Assembly (NCBI RefSeq): GCF_947259555.1
Contig: NZ_CAMYMD010000106.1
Coordinates: 27,187-91,186, forward strand
Length of the DNA: 64,000 nt
Direction: 5' to 3'
Origin: an uncultured Roseovarius sp.
GTDB lineage: Bacteria > Pseudomonadota > Alphaproteobacteria > Rhodobacterales > Rhodobacteraceae
Position 1 is the stretch's first letter; each line of letters starts with the position of its first letter. The translations under genes were made by a program, and so were the position numbers. Under the pieces are notes generated by a model. That model ran no database searches and was not told the DNA's origin. It was given only the letters and a program-made list of their open reading frames with translations. Shown here in pieces: positions 49,634-59,021 of this stretch.

Positions 49634-52507
49634 TCAGGCCTCTCCCTCGTTCGGCGCGTTCTCACGTGCCGGGTTGATATCCATCGGGAAGACGTTGACC
49701 GTCTCGCCCGACCGGCGCGCCATGCTCGACAGGCTGTTGAGCGCCAGCATCACCGCGCCCACCACCGTCAGGAACACGCCCACGTCAAAGGCCATTGCGG
49801 TGGCCCATTCAAACTCCTCGATCGGCGGGAAATGCAGATAGCCGTAATCCGAGGTCAGGAACGGTCGCCCATTGAGCCACGCGCCGATGCCGGTCACGCT
49901 CGCGATCAGCACACCGAGGCCGATGGTAGCGTGATAGGTCACGCGCTGCCGGTCCTCCGCCCAGGCAAAGCCAGAGGCCATGTATTGCATCAGGAACGCG
50001 ATGGCCACGATCAGACCGGCGATGAAACCGCCGCCCGGCTCGTTGTGGCCGCGCAGGAAGATGAAGGCCCCGACCATCAGCGCGATCGGCATCATCACGC
50101 GGGTCGCGACCACCATCATCAGCGGGTGACGGTCGCCCGCCTCGGCATAGCGATGCGCGTCCCAATTGGCGAGCCAGCGGCCCCCCGGCCCCTTGAGCAC
50201 GGTTTCCGTCAGCGCGTAGATCACCAGCGCCGCGATGCCCAGAACGATGATCTCGCCATAGGTGTCAAAGCCCCGGAAATCCACCAGGATCACGTTGACC
50301 ACATTGGTGCCGCCGCCGCCCTTGTAGGAGTTGGCCAGGTGGAAGGCCGAAATGCTCTCCTGCGCAAAGTCACGCACGAGGATGGCATAGGTCAGGCCGG
50401 TGACCGCCACGCCGCCGACAATGGCGATGCCTGCATCGCGCAACCGGCGCGCCGGGCTGCTTTCGGCTGGCGTCTCGCGCGGCAGGAAGTTGAGCGCCAG
50501 CAGCAGCAGGATGATCGTCACCACCTCGACCGAGATCTGCGTGAGCGCAAGATCGGGGGCCGAGAAATAGACGAAGCCGAGCGAGACCATCAGCCCGACG
50601 ATCCCCATCAGCACCAGCGCGAGAAATCGGTTGCGGTGGAAGGCCACGAGGCAGATCGTCGCCAGCACAAGCAGCAGCCAGCCGATGGCGGGAATGAGGG
50701 TGACCGGCAGCGCCTCGCGCGTCGGGCCGAGCGCGTTGCCACCCGACCAGGCCAGCGCCCCGGCTATGATCACCGCGACGGCGAAAACGGCGGCGTTGCG
50801 CGTCAATGCGCCGTTGTGGATGCCGTCGGTCAGCGCGTTGGACAGCGATGTGGCGGCGCGGGTCACGGCATCGAACATCACCTTGGCCTCGGGGCGCGGC
50901 GTGGCGCTCCACAGCCGCATCAGCGGGCCATGCAGCGCCAGCAGTAGCGCGCCGCCCAGCACGGCTATGATCGACATCCACAGAGCGGGGACGAGCCCGT
51001 GCCAGTGGTAGATTTTCACATGAGGCTCGGCCTGCGTCACTGCCTGCGCCGTCACCTTCACCAGATCACCGGCAAAGGTCATCGGCATGACCCCGATCAG
51101 CACCACCAGCACCGTCAGAAAGGCGGGGGCCGCCCACATGCCGAAACCCGGATCATGCGGCTTTGCGGGGTAATCGTTGCGTTCCTTGCCGAGAAACACA
51201 TGCGCGATGTAGCGGAAGGAATAGGCCACCGAGAAGAGCGCGCCGAGCGTCGCCACCGCGCCCATCAGCCAATGCGGCCCGATCCAGTGGGCATGCGCCA
51301 CCTCTTCCAGCATCATTTCCTTGGAGAGGAACCCGTTGAGCGGCGGGATACCCGCCATCGACAGCGCCGCGATGGTGGCGATGGTGAAGGTGATCGGCAT
51401 CAGGTGCCGCAACCCGCCAAGCCGTTTGATATCGCGGGTATGCGCCTCGTGGTCGATAATGCCAGCGGTCATGAAGAGCGCCGCCTTAAACGTCGCGTGG
51501 TTGATGATGTGGAACACCGCCACCACCGCCGCCGCCTTGGTACCAAGACCCAGAAGCATGGTGATCAGGCCCAGATGGCTGACCGTGGAGAAGGCCAAAA
51601 GCGCTTTGAGATCATCCTTGAAGAGCGCGATCTTGGCGGCCATCACCATGGTGATGAGGCCGGTCGAGGCCACGATCCAGAACCATTCCGGCGTGCCCGC
51701 CAGCACCGGCCACATCCGCGCCATCAGAAAGAGCCCCGCCTTCACCATCGTCGCTGAATGCAGATAGGCCGAGACGGGGGTGGGCGCAGCCATCGCGTGC
51801 GGCAGCCAGAAATGGAACGGGAACTGCGCCGATTTGGTGAAGCACCCCAAGAGGATCAGGATCAGCGCGGGCAGATACATCGGGCTGGCCTGAATCGCCT
51901 CTTTCTGTGTCAGGATCACGCTCAGGTCATAGCTGCCCGCGATATTGCCGAGGATCAGCATGCCCCCGATCATCGCGAGACCGCCGAGGCCGGTGACGGT
52001 AAGCGCCATCCGCGCGCCCTGCCGGCCCTCGGGCAGATGCTTCCAATAGCCGATCAGCAGGAAGGACGAGAGCGAGGTCAGCTCCCAGAAGACCAGCAAG
52101 AGCAGGATGTTGTCGCTGAGAACAATGCCCACCATCGCGCCCTGAAAGAGCAGCAGATAGGTGTAGAACTGCCCCATCGGGTCCTCTCGCGAGAGATAAA
52201 ACCGCGCATAGAGGATGATCAAAAGGCCGATCCCGAGGATCAGCCCTGCAAAGAGAAGCCCCAGCCCATCCAGCATGAAATTGACGTTGAGCCCGAGCGA
52301 GGGCAGCCAGTCGATGCCAAAGGTCAGCACCTCGCCGCGCATCACTGCAGGCACGCACAGCAATAGCAGGATCAAGGCAAGAATCGTGGCAGAGGCGGTG
52401 AAGGCGGCGCAGGTGTTGCGCCCTGCCCGTATCATCAGCCCCGGAAAGAGCGCGCCAACAAAGGGCAGCGCCGCGATGATCGGCAAAAAACTCCCGGCGG
52501 TATCCAT
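49634..52507 (-). CDS. mrpA: Na+(K+)/H+ antiporter, fused subunits A and B
   Basis: 957 residues. The N-terminal 550 residues are ND5-like with LVFWELTSLSSFLLIGYW near 120 and the proton path lysine in CFTKSAQFPFHFWLPHAM near 220; the middle is the MrpA-specific region (near 690, DLALTQISVEVVTIILLLLA); the end from about 800 is a MrpB domain (MPIALMVGAFIFLRGHNEPG, then GGFIAGLIVAIAFLMQYMAS). This A-B fusion is standard in alphaproteobacterial Pha/Mrp systems. The start at 52507 was chosen because the extension to 52627 lacks family similarity. It is the first gene of the six-polypeptide operon. Confidence 0.95.
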   Translation of the reverse strand: MDTAGSFLPIIAALPFVGALFPGLMIRAGRNTCAAFTASATILALILLLLCVPAVMRGEVLTFGIDWLPSLGLNVNFMLDGLGLLFAGLILGIGLLIILYARFYLSREDPMGQFYTYLLLFQGAMVGIVLSDNILLLLVFWELTSLSSFLLIGYWKHLPEGRQGARMALTVTGLGGLAMIGGMLILGNIAGSYDLSVILTQKEAIQASPMYLPALILILLGCFTKSAQFPFHFWLPHAMAAPTPVSAYLHSATMVKAGLFLMARMWPVLAGTPEWFWIVASTGLITMVMAAKIALFKDDLKALLAFSTVSHLGLITMLLGLGTKAAAVVAVFHIINHATFKAALFMTAGIIDHEAHTRDIKRLGGLRHLMPITFTIATIAALSMAGIPPLNGFLSKEMMLEEVAHAHWIGPHWLMGAVATLGALFSVAYSFRYIAHVFLGKERNDYPAKPHDPGFGMWAAPAFLTVLVVLIGVMPMTFAGDLVKVTAQAVTQAEPHVKIYHWHGLVPALWMSIIAVLGGALLLALHGPLMRLWSATPRPEAKVMFDAVTRAATSLSNALTDGIHNGALTRNAAVFAVAVIIAGALAWSGGNALGPTREALPVTLIPAIGWLLLVLATICLVAFHRNRFLALVLMGIVGLMVSLGFVYFSAPDLALTQISVEVVTIILLLLALNFLPRETPAESSPARRLRDAGIAIVGGVAVTGLTYAILVRDFAQESISAFHLANSYKGGGGTNVVNVILVDFRGFDTYGEIIVLGIAALVIYALTETVLKGPGGRWLANWDAHRYAEAGDRHPLMMVVATRVMMPIALMVGAFIFLRGHNEPGGGFIAGLIVAIAFLMQYMASGFAWAEDRQRVTYHATIGLGVLIASVTGIGAWLNGRPFLTSDYGYLHFPPIEEFEWATAMAFDVGVFLTVVGAVMLALNSLSSMARRSGETVNVFPMDINPARENAPNEGEA

Positions 52508-52728
52508 TCTGGTCCTGCCCCCCCTGTCCCTGTTTTCGACCTCGGTCTTGGCTACGCGATACACGTGCGCTTTTCGGGCCGTTTCAGTTGATCCACGGTA
52601 ATATACGGCGTGTCTGCCCCGCCACAACCCGATATGTCACGATTTTTCGCACCCAAGCGCCACGCACACCTTGCACCGCTCAGGAGGCGGTGCTTTGCTG
52701 CATCTGCAAAACCGACAGGAAAACGCTC

Positions 52729-53127
52729 TTGCAAAACAGCCCTCACGTCTTTGCCCTGCGTGTTTACTATGAAGATACCGACATGGGCGGAATCGTTTAT
52801 CACGCCAATTATCTAAAATTCATCGAACGCGCCCGAAGTGCATGGGTGCGTGATCTGGGCATTGACCAGAACACGATGCGCGAGCGGGATGGGTTGATCT
52901 TTGCGGTGCGTCGGGTCGAGGCGGATTACCTTGGGCCGTCGCGTTTTGACGACACGCTCGAGATCGAGACACGTACGCTGAGCATGTCCGGGGCGAGGCT
53001 GGTGATGGAACAAAAGGTAAAGCGCGGCGATGTCGAGGTCTTTGTTGCAAAGGTCACGATTGCCTGTCTCACGCTCGCAGGCAAACCCGTCAAGCTGCCT
53101 GCGGTGTTGCGCGCTGCGCCAAGTTGA
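52729..53127 (+). CDS. ybgC: Tol-Pal-associated acyl-CoA thioesterase
   Basis: 132 residues of the hot-dog fold. YYEDTDMGGIVYHANYLKFI near residue 10 carries the catalytic aspartate and substrate loop of the 4-hydroxybenzoyl-CoA thioesterase/YbgC family. The most likely start is a TTG at 52729 with AGGAAAA upstream, as it gives the usual short leader; the only in-frame ATG, at 52588, would add 47 cysteine-rich residues not seen in the family. ybgC normally stands directly before tolQ; here 817 bases with two gene remnants separate them. Confidence 0.88.
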   Translation: MQNSPHVFALRVYYEDTDMGGIVYHANYLKFIERARSAWVRDLGIDQNTMRERDGLIFAVRRVEADYLGPSRFDDTLEIETRTLSMSGARLVMEQKVKRGDVEVFVAKVTIACLTLAGKPVKLPAVLRAAPS

Positions 53128-53166
53128 CTGCCCCGGCCTGGCTCTTGAGAGGCGTCTGGAAGCTGG

Positions 53167-53537
53167 TCAGGTGTTCTGGCTTACCACCCTCAAGTCGGGG
53201 GTGAGCGTCGTTGAGGCCGCGCCGAAATCGCGCAGCACCGCAGATTCGGGATGATCGTCCGGGATAATCGCCATATCGCCTTCCTCCCAATCTGCGGGCG
53301 TTGCAGCGCCGGTCCCGTCGCGCAGTTGCGGGGCCTTTGCCACGCGCAGCACCTCCTCTGTGTTGCGCCCGACAAACACCGGGTATTCAAAGATCATTCT
53401 CACCCGTTGTGACGGGTCAACAAGCAAGCTCTTGCGAATGGGCCATTCGACGGGTTCCTTGACGTGCAACATGCCAAAGAACAGAGCGTCGCCAATCCCA
53501 TGCCGGGGTCATGCGCGCAGGCAAAATCGACATGGAT
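53167..53537 (-). pseudogene. Peroxiredoxin (AhpC/TSA, 1-Cys type) remnant
   Basis: Read leftward, the last 100 residues are the C-terminal half of a peroxiredoxin: VEWPIRKSLLVDPSQRVRMI, EYPVFVGRNTEEVLRVAKAP and ATPADWEEGDMAIIPDD. The N-terminal half with the active-site cysteine is missing. Upstream, homology continues in another frame (HVDFACAHDPGMGLATL, then GML back in frame), so there is also a frameshift near 53485. The trace stops at about 53537, where the response regulator remnant begins on the other strand. It cannot make an active peroxidase. Confidence 0.7.
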
Positions 53538-53766
53538 CTTGGAATTCGATGTGCTCATGGTTCTGGCCGCCCGTACCAATGCCATCCTGTCGCGTGACCG
53601 GATCATTCAGTCGGTGCGTGGCGGCGATTGGTCGATCAGCGACCGGTCGGTGGACGGGATCATCAGCCGCTTGCGGCGAAAGATCTTCGAGGGCGACGAG
53701 GGCAACCGTCGTATAAAGACCGTGCATGGCCGTGGCTACATGCTGCTCGAGGGACAAATGGCCTGA
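53538..53766 (+). pseudogene. OmpR-family response regulator C-terminal remnant
   Basis: The winged-helix DNA-binding part is plain: EFDVLMVLAARTNAILSRDR, then SVRGGDWSISDRSVDGIISR, LRRKIFEGDEGNRRIKTVHG and RGYMLLEGQMA. The receiver domain with the phospho-accepting aspartate is absent, and the frame upstream of about 53540 lacks similarity and overlaps the peroxiredoxin remnant in antisense. If translated from 53464 it would give a wing-only protein, but no good ribosome site is seen. Most likely a broken gene left by a deletion. Confidence 0.65.
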
Positions 53767-53944
53767 ACTGCTGGGATCGGCCTCACAAACCCGCTCTAAT
53801 CCGGCAGATATCCGCCTGAACCGCTGCCGTGTGCCGGCACAAACCTGCGATACCGCAAGGATGCTGTTGGCTTTCGCTTTGGAAATAGGGTAGTTTGATG
53901 CGCAATAAGGCCGGGAAACGGCCACACACAAGCAGAGCAGGCAA

Positions 53945-54640
53945 ATGGAAGCAGAAACCCTTGCATTGGCGCAGGAGATGGATTTCTCCATGTGGGCGCT
54001 GTTTGCGCGCGCCACCCTTATCGTAAAACTCGTGATGCTCATTCTGATCGTAGCGTCGTTCTGGGCATGGTCGATCATCATTCAAAAACTCATCACCTAC
54101 CGGCGCGCGAGGCGCGAGGCCGACATTTTCGACCGCCGGTTCTGGTCGGGCGAGCCGCTCGATGGTCTGTTTGACGAGATCGGATCAGATCCTGCGGGCC
54201 AGTCCGAGCGGATCTTCGCGGCGGGGATGATGGAATGGCGGCGCAGTCATCGCACCGATGGCGAGCTTATTGCCGGCGCCACAGCGCGGATCGACCGCAG
54301 CATGGATGTGGCCATCGTCAAGGAATCCGAGAGCCTTCAAGGCGGGCTTCAGGTGTTGGCCACGGTCGGCTCCACTGCCCCGTTCATTGGCCTGTTCGGT
54401 ACGGTCTGGGGCATCATGAATGCCTTCATCGAGATTGCGGAGCAGCAAAATACCAACCTGGCCGTCGTCGCGCCGGGCATTGCAGAGGCGCTTCTGGCCA
54501 CCGGCCTGGGCCTTCTCGCGGCGATCCCGGCCGTGATTTTTTATAACAAGCTGAGCGCGGACGCCGACCGGATCGTCGCGTCCTACGAGGCCTTTGCCGA
54601 CGAGTTCGCCACCATCCTCAGCCGCCAGTTGGACAGTTGA
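53945..54640 (+). CDS. tolQ: Tol-Pal system proton channel subunit TolQ
   Basis: 231 residues with three membrane spans: LIVKLVMLILIVASFWAWSI near 25, then a long cytoplasmic loop, LATVGSTAPFIGLFGTVWGI near 140 and LATGLGLLAAIPAVIFYNKL near 185. It is homologous to ExbB/MotA and forms the proton path with TolR to energise TolA, supporting outer membrane constriction at division. A separate start with the weak upstream region suggests its own promoter after the remnants. The next gene begins 3 bases after the stop. Confidence 0.95.
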   Translation: MEAETLALAQEMDFSMWALFARATLIVKLVMLILIVASFWAWSIIIQKLITYRRARREADIFDRRFWSGEPLDGLFDEIGSDPAGQSERIFAAGMMEWRRSHRTDGELIAGATARIDRSMDVAIVKESESLQGGLQVLATVGSTAPFIGLFGTVWGIMNAFIEIAEQQNTNLAVVAPGIAEALLATGLGLLAAIPAVIFYNKLSADADRIVASYEAFADEFATILSRQLDS

Positions 54641-54643
54641 ACA

Positions 54644-55117
54644 ATGGGCGCGGGGGTTGTTCAGAAATCGGGCAATTCGGGCCGCAGGCGTCGCGGGCGC
54701 GGGCGGTCCAGACCGATGGCCGAGATCAACGTGACGCCGTTTGTCGATGTGATGCTCGTGCTTTTGATCATCTTCATGGTCGCGGCGCCGCTGATGGTCG
54801 TGGGCGTGCCCGTAGAGTTGCCCAAGACCGCTGCCAACTCACTGCCGGGCGAGGATGAAGAACCATTGACAGTCACCGTCACGTCCGAGGGCCGTGTGAG
54901 CATCCAGACCACCGAAGTGGCCCGCGATGAGCTGGTCGCGCGGCTGCGCGCCATCGCGACAGAGCGTGACAGCACGCGGGTGTTTCTGCGCGCAGACGGC
55001 GCCGTGCCCTATTCCGAGGTGATGCAGGTGATGGGCGCGCTCAACCGGGGCGGCTTTGCCAATATCGGGCTGGTCACGGATGCCGGCGGCCCGGCGCTGG
55101 ACGGGCAGGGCGGCTAG
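54644..55117 (+). CDS. tolR: Tol-Pal system proton channel subunit TolR
   Basis: 157 residues, ExbD family. A basic start (KSGNSGRRRRGRGRSRPMAE) leads to INVTPFVDVMLVLLIIFMVA with the proton-carrying aspartate D35. The periplasmic part follows (LTVTVTSEGRVSIQTTEVAR and VFLRADGAVPYSEVMQVMGA). It sits between tolQ and tolA with 3 and 11 base gaps. Confidence 0.94.
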   Translation: MGAGVVQKSGNSGRRRRGRGRSRPMAEINVTPFVDVMLVLLIIFMVAAPLMVVGVPVELPKTAANSLPGEDEEPLTVTVTSEGRVSIQTTEVARDELVARLRAIATERDSTRVFLRADGAVPYSEVMQVMGALNRGGFANIGLVTDAGGPALDGQGG

Positions 55118-55128
55118 GGGCGTATCTG

Positions 55129-56238
55129 GTGAACACCGGACAGATCATATCGGGCGCGGGCCATCTGGCATTGATCGGCTGGGCCCTGATCGGTGGTGCC
55201 TTTCGCTCCGATCCGCCGCCGTTCGAGGTCGTTCAGGCGACGACGATCTCCGCCGAGGAGTATGCCGCGCTTGTCGAGCGCCCGAGCGCGCCCGAGGCCG
55301 TTGCCAATGTCGACACGCCCGAGCCGCCCGCGCCGGGCGACGCGGCCCCGCCGCTGGCTTCCGAGCCCGATGCAGCCTTGCAGAGCAGCCAGCCCGAGCC
55401 GCGTGAGACACCCCCGCCTGACGCGGCGCCCGATGTGAGCGAGATCGCGCCTCCGGCACCGGCTGAGGTCGAGGACACGCCGCCCGCGCTTGAGCAGCCG
55501 CAAGAAGATGTGGCCGTCGTGGTGCCCGAGATATCGCCGCGTCCGCAGCCCCGCCCGGCCCCGCGCATCGCGCCCGAGCCGGTGGATCGTCCCGAGCCGG
55601 ATGCTCGGATTGACGACGTGGTCAGCCCCGAGGTCACCCCCGAAGACGGTGCCGAGGTGCCACAGGAGCCGGCCGAGGCCACTGCCCCCGAAGAGGCGGC
55701 GAGCGAAATCGTGACAGAAGCCGAAGAGCCCGAACAGAGCGCGCCGACCGCGTCCCTGCGCCCGAGGCCACGCCCGGCGGCGCGCACCGAAAGTGCCGCG
55801 GTCGACACGCCGGAGCCATCCACCGAGGCCCCTGCGACGGATCAAGGCGCTGTCAACGACGCGCTCGCCGCCGCGCTCGGTGCGTCAGAGCCGACGCAAG
55901 ACCGTCCGAGCGGCCCGCCTCTCACGGCTGGCGAAAAAGATGCGCTGCGGGTCGCGGTTCAGCAATGCTGGAATGTCGGTTCGCTCAGCACCGAGGCGCT
56001 TGGCACCACGGTTGTGGTTTCGGTGCGCATGGGCGAGAATGCCAGGCCCGATACCGGCTCGATCCGCATGCAGAGCTTCAGCGGTGGCGGCGACAGTGCG
56101 GCGAGACAGGCCTTCGAGGCCGCACGCCGGGCGATCATACGCTGTGGCGCACGCGGGTTTGACCTGCCGGTCGAGAAATACGACCAATGGCGTGACATTG
56201 AAATGACATTCAATCCGGAGAGTATGAGGATCAAATGA
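55129..56238 (+). CDS. tolA: TolA-like inner membrane/periplasmic protein
   Basis: 369 residues. A GTG start at 55129 gives one N-terminal span ([17 protein letters not shown]). Residues about 40-245 are rich in proline, glutamate and alanine with few lysines, unlike the alanine/lysine helix of E. coli TolA. The globular end from about 260 ([20 protein letters not shown] and [20 protein letters not shown]) is the TolA domain III that meets Pal and TolB. Position between tolR and tolB fits. The stop overlaps the tolB start by ATGA. Confidence 0.88.
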   Translation: MNTGQIISGAGHLALIGWALIGGAFRSDPPPFEVVQATTISAEEYAALVERPSAPEAVANVDTPEPPAPGDAAPPLASEPDAALQSSQPEPRETPPPDAAPDVSEIAPPAPAEVEDTPPALEQPQEDVAVVVPEISPRPQPRPAPRIAPEPVDRPEPDARIDDVVSPEVTPEDGAEVPQEPAEATAPEEAASEIVTEAEEPEQSAPTASLRPRPRPAARTESAAVDTPEPSTEAPATDQGAVNDALAAALGASEPTQDRPSGPPLTAGEKDALRVAVQQCWNVGSLSTEALGTTVVVSVRMGENARPDTGSIRMQSFSGGGDSAARQAFEAARRAIIRCGARGFDLPVEKYDQWRDIEMTFNPESMRIK

Positions 56239-57560
56239 TGCGTTTTATGATGAGCCTTTTTGCGGCCCTCACGCTTTGGGCCATGCCCGTGCAGGCCCAG
56301 GACAGTGGCCCGCTTCGGATCGAGATCACCGAGGGTGTGATCGAGCCGATGCCCTTCGCCGCGCCCGATTTTGTCGCTGACACAGCGGCCGGAACAGAGC
56401 TGGGGCGCAACATCGCCCGGGTCATCTCGGCGGATCTGGCCGGCACCGGCCTGTTCCGCCAGATCCCGGCCGAGGCGCATATCAGCCGAATCACCAGCTT
56501 CGAGAGCCCCGTGCAATTCGCCGATTGGCGCGCCGTCAATGCACAGGCTCTGATCACCGGCGCGGTCAGTGTCGATGGCGCGGGCCGAGTGGTGGCCCGT
56601 TTTCGCGTGTATGACGTGTTCGCCGGGCAAGAGCTGGGCTCGGGCCTGCAACTTGTCGGCACCCGCGACGGCTGGCGGCGCATCGCGCACAAGGTCGCCG
56701 ATCAGGTCTATAGCAGGATCACCGGAGAGGGCGGGTATTTTGACAGCCGCGTGGTATATGTCTCCGAGAGCGGCCCCAAGAATCAACGCGCCAAGCGGTT
56801 GGCGATCATGGATTACGACGGGGCCAACTTGAAATATCTCACCGACAGTTCCAGTCTTGTCCTCGCGCCGCGGTTTTCCCCCACAGGCGACCGGGTGCTT
56901 TATACCAGTTACGAGACGGGGTTTCCCCGCATCTACGTGCTCGACGTGGCGAATGTCGGCCGCCGTGTGCTGCCCACACAAGACGGCACCATGAGCTTTG
57001 CACCGCGCTTTTCCCCGGATGGGCGTTCGGTGCTCTATTCCCTGACGCAAGGCGGCAACACCGATCTCTTCGTCATGGATATCGGCAGCGGGTCCAGCAC
57101 ACGGTTGACCAACGCGCCCTCGATCGAGACCGCGCCGAGCTATAGCCCCGATGGCCGCCAGATCGTGTTCGAGAGCGACCGTTCTGGCACGCCGCAACTC
57201 TACATCATGGCGGCAGGCGGCGGCGAGGCGCGGCGGATCAGCTTTGGCCAGGGCCGCTACGGTACTCCGGTCTGGTCGCCACGCGGCGATCTCATTGCCT
57301 TTACCAAGCAATCCAAGGGCCGCTTTCACATCGGTGTCATGCGCACCGATGGCAGCGAAGAGCGTCTGCTGACCGCGTCCTTTCTCGACGAGGGGCCGAC
57401 ATGGGCGCCGAATGGCCGGGTGATCATGTTTACCCGCGAGACGCAGGGCGCGCAGGGGCAGGCAAGCCTCTATTCGGTAGACATCACCGGGCGCAATCTC
57501 AAGCAGGTCTCGACCAATGGCGGGGCAAGCGATCCGTCATGGGGGCCATTGCAGGACTAA
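56235..57560 (+). CDS. tolB: Tol-Pal system periplasmic protein TolB
   Basis: 441 residues. A signal peptide ([20 protein letters not shown], then AQD) precedes the small N-terminal domain and a six-blade beta-propeller with repeated [48 protein letters not shown] and [13 protein letters not shown] motifs. TolB binds Pal and TolA. The start overlaps the tolA stop; two adjacent ATG codons are possible. Confidence 0.96.
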   Translation: MMRFMMSLFAALTLWAMPVQAQDSGPLRIEITEGVIEPMPFAAPDFVADTAAGTELGRNIARVISADLAGTGLFRQIPAEAHISRITSFESPVQFADWRAVNAQALITGAVSVDGAGRVVARFRVYDVFAGQELGSGLQLVGTRDGWRRIAHKVADQVYSRITGEGGYFDSRVVYVSESGPKNQRAKRLAIMDYDGANLKYLTDSSSLVLAPRFSPTGDRVLYTSYETGFPRIYVLDVANVGRRVLPTQDGTMSFAPRFSPDGRSVLYSLTQGGNTDLFVMDIGSGSSTRLTNAPSIETAPSYSPDGRQIVFESDRSGTPQLYIMAAGGGEARRISFGQGRYGTPVWSPRGDLIAFTKQSKGRFHIGVMRTDGSEERLLTASFLDEGPTWAPNGRVIMFTRETQGAQGQASLYSVDITGRNLKQVSTNGGASDPSWGPLQD

Positions 57561-57637
57561 GGCGCGACGCGCCCCGCGTTTCCTTGGCGCGCGGGCTGTG
57601 GTATCAAACACCAAGGCATATAACAAACGGGGCTGAA

Positions 57638-58150
57638 ATGACCTATCTGAGCAAGACATTCCTTCTATTCGCAGGGCTGGCACTGGCCGCCTGTACAAAC
57701 CCGGACCGGTTCGATGATGCCACAGGTGCGGGGCTCGACAGTGGCGCGGCCAGCGGGCTGACCGGCGCGGCCTCGGATCCGGCCTCGGCGGCCTATTTCC
57801 AGCAGGCGGTTGGTGATCGCGTGCTCTTTGCGGTCGACCAGTCCAACCTTGGCACACAGGCGCAAACCACGCTCGATGGCCAGGCCGAGTGGTTGATGAC
57901 CAACCGGGATTTCACTGCGATCATCGAGGGCCATGCCGATGAGCAGGGCACGCGGGAATACAACCTCGCACTTGGCGCGCGCCGCGCCAATTCGGTGCAG
58001 GAATACCTGATCAGTCGGGGCGTCGCCGCGGATCGTCTGCGTGTGGTGAGCTATGGCAAGGAGCGGCCTATCGAGATTTGCAGCAATGAGGCCTGCTATG
58101 CCAAGAACCGCCGCGCGGTGACCGTGCTCGCGGCCGGTCCCACAAGCTGA
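57638..58150 (+). CDS. pal: Peptidoglycan-associated lipoprotein Pal
   Basis: 170 residues. The lipobox LAAC at C20 closes the signal (FLLFAGLALAACTNPDR). The OmpA-like domain from about residue 60 has RVLFAVDQSNL, IEGHADEQGTREYNLALGAR (the diaminopimelate site) and KNRRAVTVL. It ties the outer membrane to the cell wall. The ATG at 57638 lies 77 bases after tolB and fits family length, while the longer frame to 57401 would overlap tolB. Confidence 0.96.
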   Translation: MTYLSKTFLLFAGLALAACTNPDRFDDATGAGLDSGAASGLTGAASDPASAAYFQQAVGDRVLFAVDQSNLGTQAQTTLDGQAEWLMTNRDFTAIIEGHADEQGTREYNLALGARRANSVQEYLISRGVAADRLRVVSYGKERPIEICSNEACYAKNRRAVTVLAAGPTS

Positions 58151-58172
58151 GCCGATCAAGGGAGAGAAGGTC

Positions 58173-59021
58173 ATGCGCCGTTTCGCGATAGTGCTTGCTT
58201 TCGGGGTGTTTGCGGTGCCTTTCGGGGCAACGGCGCAATCCGCCGAGACCCTTGCCGATATCCGCCAGGAATTGTCGGTCGTGTTTGTCGAGTTGCAAAG
58301 GCTCAAGCGAGAGCTGAGCACGACGGGGGGGGTGGGTGAGATGTCCGGCGGTGGGCCTTTGCTCGATCGCGTCAATGCCATCGAAAGCCAGGTGCAACGT
58401 CTGACCGCCAAGACAGAACAGCTCGAATTTCGCATTGATCGTGTGGTCGAAGACGGCACCAATCGCGTTGGCGATCTCGAGTTTCGCATTTGCGAGCTCG
58501 AAGAGGGCTGTGATATCGCCAACCTTGAGCCCGGGGATACGCTTGGCGGCGCAGAGCCTGTGACGGGTGGCGCTGCTGCGGCGGAACCTTCGCCTACGGC
58601 GCCCGCGTCCGGGACAGAGAGCGATGACCCACAAATGGCTGTCGGCGAGCGTGACGATTTCGAGCGTGCCGAGGCGGCGCTTGCGGCAGGAAATCATGTG
58701 CAGGCGGCGGAAGGCTTTGCCGAGTTTCTCTCGGCCTATCCCGGCAGCCCGCTGGCCGGTCGCGCCGGGCTGTTGCGCGGCGAGGCTCTTGAAGAGGCAG
58801 GCCAGCAAAGTGCTGCGGCGCGGGCATATCTCGAAAGTTTCAGCACGGCGCCCGATGGGGCCGAAGCGCCTGAGGCGCTGTTTCGACTGGGCCGCGCGCT
58901 CGGGCGTCTTGGTCAAAGCGAGGAAGCCTGTGTGACACTGGGCCAAGTGGCGGCACGCTATCCCGACGCAGCGGCTGTCGATGCGGCGCAGTCCGAGATG
59001 AGCCGCCTGGGCTGTTCGTGA
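58173..59021 (+). CDS. cpoB: Tol-Pal system protein CpoB (YbgF)
   Basis: 282 residues. The signal peptide runs to about residue 22 (FAIVLAFGVFAVPFGATAQS). A coiled coil follows (LADIRQELSVVFVELQRLKR and VNAIESQVQRLTAKTEQLEF), then a linker rich in alanine, proline and glycine, then TPR repeats from about 150 (AEAALAAGNHVQAAEGFAEF). CpoB links peptidoglycan synthesis with Tol-Pal work. It is next to pal, as is usual, and overlaps tilS by four bases (GTGA). Confidence 0.92.
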   Translation: MRRFAIVLAFGVFAVPFGATAQSAETLADIRQELSVVFVELQRLKRELSTTGGVGEMSGGGPLLDRVNAIESQVQRLTAKTEQLEFRIDRVVEDGTNRVGDLEFRICELEEGCDIANLEPGDTLGGAEPVTGGAAAAEPSPTAPASGTESDDPQMAVGERDDFERAEAALAAGNHVQAAEGFAEFLSAYPGSPLAGRAGLLRGEALEEAGQQSAAARAYLESFSTAPDGAEAPEALFRLGRALGRLGQSEEACVTLGQVAARYPDAAAVDAAQSEMSRLGCS

